Shown here: in pieces, positions 55,919 through 64,000 of the stretch | Position numbering within the stretch: position 1 is the first letter of the stretch | Layout of the letters: every line of letters begins with the position of its first letter | DNA from: Lotus japonicus | Taxonomy: Eukaryota; Streptophyta; Magnoliopsida; Fabales; Fabaceae | Assembly: GCF_012489685.1 (NCBI RefSeq) | Contig: NC_080042.1 | Coordinates: forward strand, 52,938,066-53,002,065 | Direction: 5' to 3' | Length of the DNA: 64,000 bases | Notes under the pieces: generated by a model | The model's input: the letters and a program-made list of their open reading frames with translations, nothing else | What the model was told of the DNA's origin: nothing | The model's database searches: none | Made by a program: the position numbers and the translations under genes

Positions 55919-57103
55919 TGTAAGATCAAGTTTTGATCTAGTAGTACAACTCTATGTTTCGATGATTACAAGTTAACCTTTTGATATGAACAATTGTGGT
56001 ACTCTAACGTGTTTTTCTGAGTGTGCTATTTACAGGCTCTGACCTCAACTCAATCTCACACAAATCAGAAGCACTGTGTATAAAGAGCGACCCAAGCAAC
56101 GCTTTCGCATTCACCATGTTCAGTATGAACAGTGGAAAAGCTTCAGAAGTTCTGAAGTTATACAAACTCTGATGTGGACTCAGTCACTAGCAGTTCTGAA
56201 GATCCAGAAAGTCTGATAACCAAGAAACACTGAAGGCTCAGATATTCTGATGGTGTAGAAGACTCTGAAGATCCAGAAGCTGATTAGTGAAATTCTGATG
56301 TCCATGTACTTCCCTCTGAGTTCAGAATCAGAAGAAACAATGGTCAGAGGATCTGGGCTTTCCCTCTGACTCTGATCAACCGGCTTCACAAGTTCCAACA
56401 TGAAGCTTTCTCCTGATCAGAAGTCTCCTAGGTTTAAAGGTCAAGTCGCTATCCAAGTACAAAAGCAACTGTACCTTCCTGACGACCTACCTAACAGTCT
56501 CAGACACAGCAGAAGCTGGATTTTCCAGAACTGCCCTCCAACGGTAGCATTTCCCATGCAACGCTCAACCCTAATCCTTGGAGTATATAAAGAGGCTGAA
56601 GACTGAAAGAAGCGGCTAGAAGCATTCACATACGCGCAAGACAAATTCAAATTCTTCTAAGCTTTCTTTCATCTGAAATTCATTGAGTTTACTATTAGCT
56701 TTTTAGAAGCAAATCTCTTGTAAACAATTCTTTGATAAACAGTTTGTTTAGTTCCTTTAGGAGATCAAGGTTGATCGGATCCTAGAGAAGACTAAGAGAG
56801 TGAATCTTAGTGTGAGCTAAGTCAGTGTAATTGTTAGTCACTTGTAGGTTTCAAGTGCAGTTGTAACTCTTACCTGATTAGTGGATTGCCTTCATTCTAA
56901 GAAGGAAGAAATCACCTTAACGGGTGGACTGGAGTAGCTTGAGTGATTTATCAAGTGAACCAGGATAAAATCCTTGTGTGCTTTTCTATCTCTTATCTTT
57001 AGCACTTAAGTTCTCGAAAGATTTGTCAAAATCTTTAAGGTGGAAGCTTTATCTTGAAAACGTTATTCAAACCCCCCCCTTTCTACCGTTTTTCATACCT
57101 TCA
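55919..57103 (+). repeat. 5' LTR of element C (1185 bp)
   Basis: TGTAAGATCAAG...CATACCTTCA, the same ends as the LTRs at 7845 (reverse), 21225 and 38485. Contains many CAGAAG/TTCTGA hexamers in U3, a TATA box at 56584, and a poly-C tract near 57072. Confidence 0.95.
56584..56591 (+). promoter_or_regulatory. TATA box of element C LTR
   Basis: TATATAAA within GGAGTATATAAAGAGG. The solo LTRs at 21225 and 38485 have TATTTAAAGG at the same place. Transcription start is expected about 30 bp downstream. Confidence 0.75.
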
Positions 57104-57105
57104 AT

Positions 57106-57117
57106 TGGTATCAGAGC
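57106..57117 (+). promoter_or_regulatory. Primer binding site of element C
   Basis: TGGTATCAGAGC two bases after the LTR end; a perfect initiator tRNA-Met complement. Confidence 0.95.
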
Positions 57118-57175
57118 GCAAGTTCTGATTACCACACCTAACAGTGTTCAGTGATCCGGGCCGGTGTGAAAAACA

Positions 57176-60100
57176 ATGGCTGCCACCACCAGTGAAACTC
57201 AAAGAGATGGTTACAATGCAAAGCCTCCTATGTTCGACGGTCAAAGGTTCGAATATTGGAAAGATAGACTGGAAAGTTTCTTTCTGGGTTTCGATGCAGA
57301 TCTCTGGGATATTATTGTGGATGGCTACGAGCGTCCAGTTGATGCAGATGGCAAGAAGATCCCAAGGTCAGAGATGACTGCAGATCAAAAGAAGCTGTAC
57401 TCACAACATCACAAAGCAAGAGCAATTCTTCTAAGTGCTATTTCCTATGAAGAGTACTAGAAGATTACAGATCGTGAGTTTACGAAAGGCATTTTCGAAT
57501 CTCTGAAGATGTCTCATGAAGGAAACAAGAAAGTTAAAGAATCAAAGGCATTGTCTTTGATCCAAAAGTATGAATCCTTCATCATGGAGCCAAATGAGTC
57601 CATTGAAGAAATGTTCTCCAGATTTCAGTTGCTTGTAGCTGGCATACGACCTCTCAACAAGAGCTACACAACAAAAGATCATGTCATAAGGGTCATCAGG
57701 TGTCTTCCTGAAAGTTGGATGCCTTTAGTGACTTCAATAGAGCTCACGAGAGATGTTGAGAATATGAGTTTAGAAGAACTCATCAGCATTTTGAAATGCC
57801 ATGAGCTGAAGCGCTCAGAGATGCAAGATCTGAGGAAAAAGTCCATAGCCTAGAAATCTAAATCTGAAAAGGCTAAGGCTGAGAAGTCAAAAGCTCTTCA
57901 AGCTGAAGAAGAGGAATCTGAAGAAGCATCAGAAGATTCTGATGAAGATGAGCTGACTCTGATCTCCAAGAGACTCAATCGCATCTGGAAGCACAGGCAG
58001 AGCAAATACAAAGGCTCTGGAAAGGCAAAAGGAAAGTCTGAATCCTTAGGTCAGAAGAAGTCCTCACTTAAGGAAGTCACATGCTTTGAGTGCAAAGAAT
58101 CAGGGCACTACAAAAGTGACTGTCCAAAGTTGAAGAAGGACAAGAAGCCAAAGAAGCACTTCAAGACAAAGAAGAGTCTGATGGTAACATTTGATGAATC
58201 AGAGTCAGAGGATGTTGACTCTGATGGTGAAGTCCAAGGACTCATGGCTATTGTCAAAGACAAAGAAGCAGAGTCAAAGGGAGCTGTTGACTCTGACTCA
58301 GAATCAGAAGGAGATCCTAACTCAGACGATGAAAATGAGATATCCTTGATAGCTCCACTGAAACACCAATCATGGTATCTGGACAGTGGATGCTCGCGTC
58401 ACATGACGGGAGAAAGGCGTATGTTCCGAGAGCTAAAACTTAAGCCTGGAGGCGAAGTTGGCTTTGGAGGAAATGAAAAGGGTAAAATTGTTGGTACTGG
58501 TACTATTTGTGTAGATAGTAGTCCATGAATTGATAATGTGTTATTGGTAGACGGCTTAACACATAACTTATTGTCTATACGTCAATTAGCTGACAAGGGT
58601 TATGATGTTATATTCAATCAAAAGTCTTGCCGGGCTGTAAGTCAAATCGATGGCTCTGTTCTGTTTAACAGCAAGAGGAAGAACAACATTTATAAGATCA
58701 GATTATCTGAGTTGGAGGCTCAGAATGTGAAGTGCCTTCTGTCTGTTAATGAAGAGCAGTGGGTATGGCATAGACGGTTAGGGCATGCTAGTATGAGAAA
58801 GATTTCTCAGCTGAGCAAGCTAAACCTTGTCAGGGGCTTACCCAATCTGAAGTTCGCTTCAGACGCTCTTTGTGAAGCATGTCAGAAAGGCAAATTCACA
58901 AAAGTCCCTTTCAAGGCAAAGAATGTTGTCTCAACCTCAAGGCCGTTGGAGCTTCTGCATATCGACCTTTTTGGACCAGTGAAAACTGAGTCTATAGGTG
59001 GCAAGAGATATGGGATGGTTATCGTTGATGACTATAGCCGCTGGACATGGGTAAAGTTTCTAACCCGCAAGGATGAGTCTCATGCTGTGTTCTCTACCTT
59101 CATTGCCCAAGTGCAAAACGAGAAGGCTTGTAGGATTGTGCATGTCAGAAGTGACCATGGTGGAGAGTTTGAGAATGACAAGTTTGAGAGTCTGTTTGAT
59201 TCCTATGGAATTGCACATGATTTCTCTTGTCCCAGAACTCCTCAACAAAATGGTGTTGTTGAGAGGAAGAACAGAACTCTTCAGGAGATGGCTAGAACCA
59301 TGCTCCAAGAAACTGGCATGGCTAAGCACTTTTGGGCAGAGGCAGTAAATACAGCATGTTACATACAGAACAGAATCTCTGTGAGACCAATTCTGAATAA
59401 GACTCCCTATGAATTGTGGAAGAACATAAAACCCAACATTTCTTATTTTCATCCTTTTGGCTGTGTTTGTTATGTTCTCAATACTAAGGATAGATTGCAT
59501 AAATTTGATGCTAAGTCTTCTAAGTGTCTATTACTTGGTTATTCTGAGAGATCTAAAGGTTTTAGATTTTATAATACTGATGCTAAGACTATTGAAGAAT
59601 CTATTCATGTTAGATTTGACGATAAGCTTGACTCTGACCAGTCAAAGCTAGTTGAGAAGTTTGCAGATTTAAGCATTAATGTTTCTGACAAAGGCAAAGC
59701 TCCAGAGGAAGCTGAGCCAGAGGAAGATGAACCAGAGGAAGAAGCTGGTCCCTCTGATTCACAAACTCTGAAGAAGAGCAGAATCACTGCAGCTCACCCT
59801 AAGGAATTGATTATGGGCAACAAAGACGAACCAGTCAGAACCAGATCAGCCTTCAGACCCTCTGAAGAGACCTTGCTCAGTCTGAAAGGATTGGTGTCCT
59901 TAATTGAACCCAAGTCCATAGATGAAGCTCTTCAGGATAAGGATTGGATTCTGGCTATGGAAGAAGAATTGAATCAATTCTCCAAGAACGATGTTTGGAG
60001 CTTAGTGAAGAAGCCTGAGAGTGTCCATGTAATTGGAACAAAATGGGTATTCAGAAACAAGCTGAATGAGAAAGGAGATGTAGTCAGAAACAAGGCAAGG

Positions 60101-61435
60101 CTAGTTGCTCAAGGCTACAGCCAGCAGGAAGGAATAGACTACACTGAAACATTTGCTCCAGTAGCAAGACTGGAGGCAATCAGACTGTTGATCTCTTTCT
60201 CAGTGAATCACAACATAGTTCTACATCAGATGGACGTGAAGAGTGCCTTCCTAAATGGTTATATTTCAGAGGAAGTCTATGTTCATCAACCCCCAGGTTT
60301 TGAAGATGAGAAGAAGCCAGACCATGTGTTCAAATTGAAGAAGTCACTCTATGGTCTGAAGCAAGCTCCCAGAGCATGGTATGAGAGACTCAGCTCATTC
60401 CTTCTGGAGAATGAGTTTGTAAGGGGTAAAATAGATACAACTCTTTTTTGCAAGACTTTTAAAGATGATATCTTAATTGTGCAAATTTATGTTGATGATA
60501 TTATATTTGGTTCTGCTAATCAATCTCTATGCAAATAATTTTCTGAGATGATGCAGGCTGAATTTGAGATGAGTATGATGGGAGAATTAAAGTACTTTCT
60601 GGGAATACAAGTTGATCAAACACCAGAAGGAACATATATCCATCAGAGCAAGTACACTAAAGAACTTCTGAAGAAGTTCAATATGCTGGAATCTACAGTG
60701 GCCAAGACTCCAATGCATCCTACATGCATTCTGGAGAAAGAAGATAAAAGTGGTAAAGTATGTCAGAAGCTCTATCGTGGCATGATAGGTTCACTTCTAT
60801 ACTTAACTGCATCTAGGCCAGACATACTATTTAGTGTTCATTTATGTGCTCGTTTCCAATTAGATCCAAGGGAAACCCACTTAACTGCTGTTAAGAGGAT
60901 CCTAAGGTATCTGAAAGGCACCACTAACCTTGGCTTGATGTATAAGAAAACATCAGAGTATAAGCTTTCAGGTTATTGTGATGCTGATTATGCTGGAGAT
61001 AGAACAGAGAGAAAAAGTACTTCTGGAAATTGTCAATTTCTGGGAAGCAATCTAGTCTCATGGGCAAGCAAGAGGCAATCAACCATTGCACTATCAACTG
61101 CAGAGGCAGAATATATCTCAGCAGCAATATGCAGCACTCAGATGCTCTGGATGAAACATCAGCTGGAGGATTATCAGATCCTTGAGAGCAATATCCCAAT
61201 CTATTGTGATAACACTGCTGCAATCTCATTGAGTAAGAATCCTATCTTGCACTCAAGGGCAAAGCACATTGAGGTAAAGTATCACTTTATTAGAGATTAT
61301 GTACAGAAGGGCGTACTTCTTCTGAAGTTTGTTGATACTGACCATCAATGGGCAGATATCTTTACAAAGCCCTTAGCAGAGGATAGATTTAATTTTATTC
61401 TGAAAAATCTGAACATGGACTTTTGTCCAGAGTGA
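57176..61435 (+). pseudogene. gag-pol polyprotein of element C (four nonsense codons)
   Basis: Start ATG 57176, single frame to TGA 61433-61435 with in-frame stops at 57458 (TAG for GAG), 57851 (TAG), 58526 (TGA) and 60536 (TAA for GAA), and no frameshift in 4.26 kb. Domains: gag (FEYWKDR, SIEEMFSRF), CCHC knuckle (58082-58126), protease WYLDSGCSRHMTG (58373-58411), integrase zinc site and Asp-Asp-Glu residues ([21 protein letters not shown]), RT with YVDD (60488-60499) and RNase H with YCDNTAA (about 61201). Sequence between knuckle and protease is short, as in A. The lesions mean full polyprotein needs readthrough; movement would depend on other copies. Confidence 0.95.
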
Positions 61436-61877
61436 AGATGGATCAGAACCTCTGACTATGATACTTCCTGATCAGAAGATGTCTAATCCAGAAGGTAACT
61501 CAATCAGAGTGTGTGTACCCATTGGTACTGACTCTGAAGCTGAGACAGCAACACGTGTGTCAGTATTTCCGATGCATAGTTCCTTGTGCCCGTGTGACAG
61601 TCTGTCATGTTGCGTGTAGATGTGCTTCTCTCCTGTGTGTGATATGTGTATTTACTGTTACTATCTATCTTTAATTTTCAACCGTTGATTTTAAATTGCT
61701 TTTTGAATCAACAACGGTTATTTGTCAAAACCCACTATACACACACGATCTCCTTCACTTTCGGTTTTACTCTTTCTCTCTTCTGCTATTTCAAAACCGC
61801 TTACCCTCGATTTCTCTCTCGATCTCTCTTCATCTTTCAACCTTCATCTTCTACCTAAACCTTCAACCGCTCCAAAA
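61436..61877 (+). other. Pol to envelope-like ORF spacer in element C
   Basis: Starts with CAGAAG/CTCTGA-rich sequence related to the spacers at 3591-3725 and 3726-3922 (shared CATAGTTCCTTG and ACACGTGT). It ends in a CT-rich leader (about 61740-61870) just before the ATG at 61878, which could hold a splice acceptor for a subgenomic mRNA. Confidence 0.6.
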
Positions 61878-64000
61878 ATGGTGAGTCAAACCAGAAGAGC
61901 TACTGCAGATGCAACCCAGTTCCCTCATATGGTAGTTGGTCTAGCAACAGGTCAAAGGGGTCCTGAGAATCCGAATCAAGATCAAGGTCAAGCTCAAGAG
62001 CAGATTATTCCGATTGCAGAACGGGGCTGTGCCGTTCACTGCGTATATGCTCCTGAGGAACTTCAAGTTCTGGCAGAATGGAGATTCGACCTCGACAACC
62101 TTGCTACAAATGGGTATGATCTTCGTCCTGAAGTCCAAGTTCAAGGTTGGGGAAATTACTTCAATAGGCTTCAAGGACCGGTGTATGACAAACTGATCAA
62201 GGAATTCTGGAAGCACGCCGACTGCGATGATACTCAGGTGGTATCTCACATTCTTGGAAGAAAGATCATCATTACAGAGAAGTCTTTCGTGAATCTGCTG
62301 GGTGCAGAAACTGCTCTTGGGTATCGTTTCCAATTCACTGAATCGAAGCTGAAACCCAAAACGAAGGATGAGACCAACAAGGCCCTGTACACCAATTACA
62401 AACCGGGCAAGACTAATTACAAAGTGATGGACCTTCATCCCAAGCTCAGGATCTGGCACAAGATTTTGCTCAACTGCATACACCAGAGACCAAAGGGCAG
62501 TTCCCCAGACTACATCAATTTCAACCAGAAGGCGATGTTGTTCTTCATCCAAGACAAGAAGAAGATCTGCCTTCCCTACTTCCTGTTCTCCTACTTGAAG
62601 GAGTGTATCCGGAAGTCTCGTACCACTGCCTCCATCAAGTCAGCAATCAAGTATATTCCCTTTGGGAGACTTTTGTCTGATCTCTTCATTGAGAGTAGCC
62701 TCATTCAAGATCTGGTAAATGCTGGATGCACAGAGGATCTGACCACCATTGTCAGTGATGTCTTCACTGCGAATTCTCTAAAGAAAATGGGCCTAGTCAA
62801 GAAGAAGATTGCTCCTGCCCATGAAGACACATCTTCTGAAATCAGAAGTAGAAGGGTGCCTCTGAATGACTACCCTCTGTGGACACAGGCAGACAATCCT
62901 GAAGCCATTAGGTGCTATGTTGAAGACCTAAGGGCTCAAGGCTATGAAATTGATCTTGATGAATTCTTCAGCAGACTGCCGCCAACTCCAGAGTTTCCTT
63001 CTCCTATCAAGAAGAAAGTTCAGAGGAAGATGATCCTAGAAGAATCTTCTGAGGAATCAGATGTCCCTCTGACCAAAGGGAAGAAGACTGGTCAATCCAA
63101 GAGAAAACATGATGAAACCAGCAAGCCCGATGATGGTGATGATGGTGATAATGAGGATGGTCCTCCTTCTCCTAAGAAGAAGAAGAAGAAGCAGGTCAGA
63201 ATTGTGGTGAAGCCTACTCGGGTGGAACCAGCTGCTGAAGTGATCAGAAGGATTGAAACTCCTGCCAGAGTGACAAGATCATCAGCACAATCAAGTAAGT
63301 CTGCAGTTGCTTCTGATGATGATTTGAATTTATTTGATGCACTCCCCATATCAGCCATGTTCAAACAATCTTCAAATCCACTCACTCCTATTCCTGAGTC
63401 CCAACCAGCTGCACAAACCACCTCTCCACCACATTCCCCAAGGTCTTCATTTTTTCAACCTTCTCCCACTGAAGCACCTCTCTGGAATTTGCTCCAGAAC
63501 CAACCCTCTAGGCCAGATGAACCAACCTCTCCCATTACCATCCAGTACAACCCATTAACTTCTGAACCCATCATCCAAGAGCAACCAGAGCCTAACCAAA
63601 CAGAACCTGGACCCAGAACCTCTGATCACTCTGTCCCAAGAGCATCAGAACGTCTGGCTCCCAGAACCACGGATACAGACTCTTCCACAGCCCTTACACC
63701 TGTATCCTTCCCAACAAATGTTGCTGATTCTTCTCCTTCCAACAACTCTGAATCCCTTCGAAAATTCATGGAAGTTAGAAAAGAAAAGGTGTCTACCTTA
63801 GAAGAATATTATCTCACTTGTCCAAGCCCTAGGAGATATCCTGGCCCTAGACCTGAACGTCTAGTTGACCCCGATGAACCTATCTTGGCCAATCCTTTAC
63901 ATGAGGCAGACCCTTTGGCTCAACAAGCTCACCCTGCCCCTGACCAACAAGAGCCTGTTCAACCAGAACCTGAACCAGAACAATCTGTGTCTAACCAATC
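61878..64000 (+). CDS. Envelope-like (third-ORF) protein of element C, incomplete at window edge
   Basis: From ATG 61878 the frame is open for 707 codons to the end of the window without a stop. The N-terminal about 300 residues form a folded-looking domain (DLDNLATNGYDLRP, VYDKLIKEFWKHAD, HILGRKIIITEKSFVNLLG) like the 'putative plant transposon protein' domain found downstream of pol in Sireviruses. Then come acidic and Lys-rich stretches (a PKKKKKK motif near 63170, a possible nuclear signal) and a long Pro/Ser/Glu/Gln-rich tail. No signal peptide or transmembrane segment is visible in this part, so 'envelope' is by position only. It contrasts with the four stops in the upstream gag-pol. 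Confidence 0.85.
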   Translation, partial: MVSQTRRATADATQFPHMVVGLATGQRGPENPNQDQGQAQEQIIPIAERGCAVHCVYAPEELQVLAEWRFDLDNLATNGYDLRPEVQVQGWGNYFNRLQGPVYDKLIKEFWKHADCDDTQVVSHILGRKIIITEKSFVNLLGAETALGYRFQFTESKLKPKTKDETNKALYTNYKPGKTNYKVMDLHPKLRIWHKILLNCIHQRPKGSSPDYINFNQKAMLFFIQDKKKICLPYFLFSYLKECIRKSRTTASIKSAIKYIPFGRLLSDLFIESSLIQDLVNAGCTEDLTTIVSDVFTANSLKKMGLVKKKIAPAHEDTSSEIRSRRVPLNDYPLWTQADNPEAIRCYVEDLRAQGYEIDLDEFFSRLPPTPEFPSPIKKKVQRKMILEESSEESDVPLTKGKKTGQSKRKHDETSKPDDGDDGDNEDGPPSPKKKKKKQVRIVVKPTRVEPAAEVIRRIETPARVTRSSAQSSKSAVASDDDLNLFDALPISAMFKQSSNPLTPIPESQPAAQTTSPPHSPRSSFFQPSPTEAPLWNLLQNQPSRPDEPTSPITIQYNPLTSEPIIQEQPEPNQTEPGPRTSDHSVPRASERLAPRTTDTDSSTALTPVSFPTNVADSSPSNNSESLRKFMEVRKEKVSTLEEYYLTCPSPRRYPGPRPERLVDPDEPILANPLHEADPLAQQAHPAPDQQEPVQPEPEPEQSVSNQ

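Larger units (their letters stand above)
55919..64000 (+). mobile_element. Sirevirus element C with envelope-like ORF (3' end outside window)
   Basis: 5' LTR (55919-57103), PBS, gag-pol in one frame (57176-61435), a 440-bp spacer and a long downstream ORF from 61878 that runs off the window. The downstream ORF after pol identifies a Sirevirus (SIRE1/Maximus lineage). The 5' flanking pentamer is ACCCT; its partner must lie beyond the window. Like A, and unlike B, it lacks the 634-nt gag/pol segment. Confidence 0.95.

Noticed and set aside
61941..62552. 203-codon ORF on the minus strand at the start of the envelope-like region
   Set aside because: It is antisense to the long plus-strand ORF (61878 onward), has no recognisable domain, and the plus frame fits Sirevirus structure.

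Overview
The window is nuclear DNA from a flowering plant, most likely a papilionoid legume. It has spliced genes with AT-rich introns, a defensin-like peptide gene, a restorer-like PPR fragment, an L-type lectin fragment and an Au-type SINE. It also holds many Sirevirus-type Ty1/copia LTRs rich in CAGAAG/TTCTGA. More than three quarters of it is transposable-element DNA, often nested. No bacterial or viral genome, rRNA gene, CRISPR array or true tRNA gene is visible.

Layout. 1-8719: two Sirevirus copies (A on +, B on -) fused tail to tail as a near-perfect inverted repeat. B carries a 634-nt GT-AG segment between gag and pol that A and a third copy (C, near the right edge) lack. 9524-9680: a Helitron 5' end fragment. 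9800-19679: a nearly full-length L1-type LINE (minus strand). It is interrupted by a 2.3-kb solo-LTR-like insertion (TSD CCTTA) and a 365-bp TRIM (TSD GTAGG) that carries tRNA-like Pol III boxes. 20071-20747: a candidate non-autonomous Helitron. 21225-22434: a Sirevirus solo LTR. 22435-30992: a second LINE (+), split by a pol-less Ty1/copia derivative (D, 23499-28592) that itself contains a plastid-like insert, and by a 250-bp Mutator-type MITE. 30993-31177: another MITE. 31579-32197: a two-exon defensin-like gene, the best candidate for an intact host gene. 33403-34678: a TIR element carrying a lectin-receptor fragment. 34754-34851: a 98-bp truncated LINE with a 15-bp TSD. 36367-36964: a TIR element. 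37273-45090: a decayed Ty3/gypsy LTR/gag interrupted by a Sirevirus solo LTR (TSD ACATG) and by a 5.2-kb hAT transposon (TSD CATAGAAC) whose four-exon transposase reads through without lesions. 46290-50348: a 2-oxoglutarate/Fe(II) dioxygenase pseudogene hit by a MITE in exon 1 and by a small gag-bearing LTR element in intron 1. 50349-55918: intergenic DNA with a second dioxygenase remnant, a hAT-like MITE, an Au-like SINE and a PPR fragment. 55919-64000: Sirevirus copy C, with 5' LTR, PBS, gag-pol broken by four nonsense codons, and an envelope-like ORF that is still open at the window edge.

How the parts relate. Target-site duplications give relative ages: the TRIM (identical LTRs) is younger than the LINE it hit, and the hAT and the solo LTR are younger than the gypsy gag. 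The most interesting system is the candidate alternatively spliced gag/pol junction in Sirevirus B. Unspliced RNA would end a long Gag in a frame overlapping protease. Spliced RNA would place gag and pol in one frame, and copies A and C have exactly the spliced structure.
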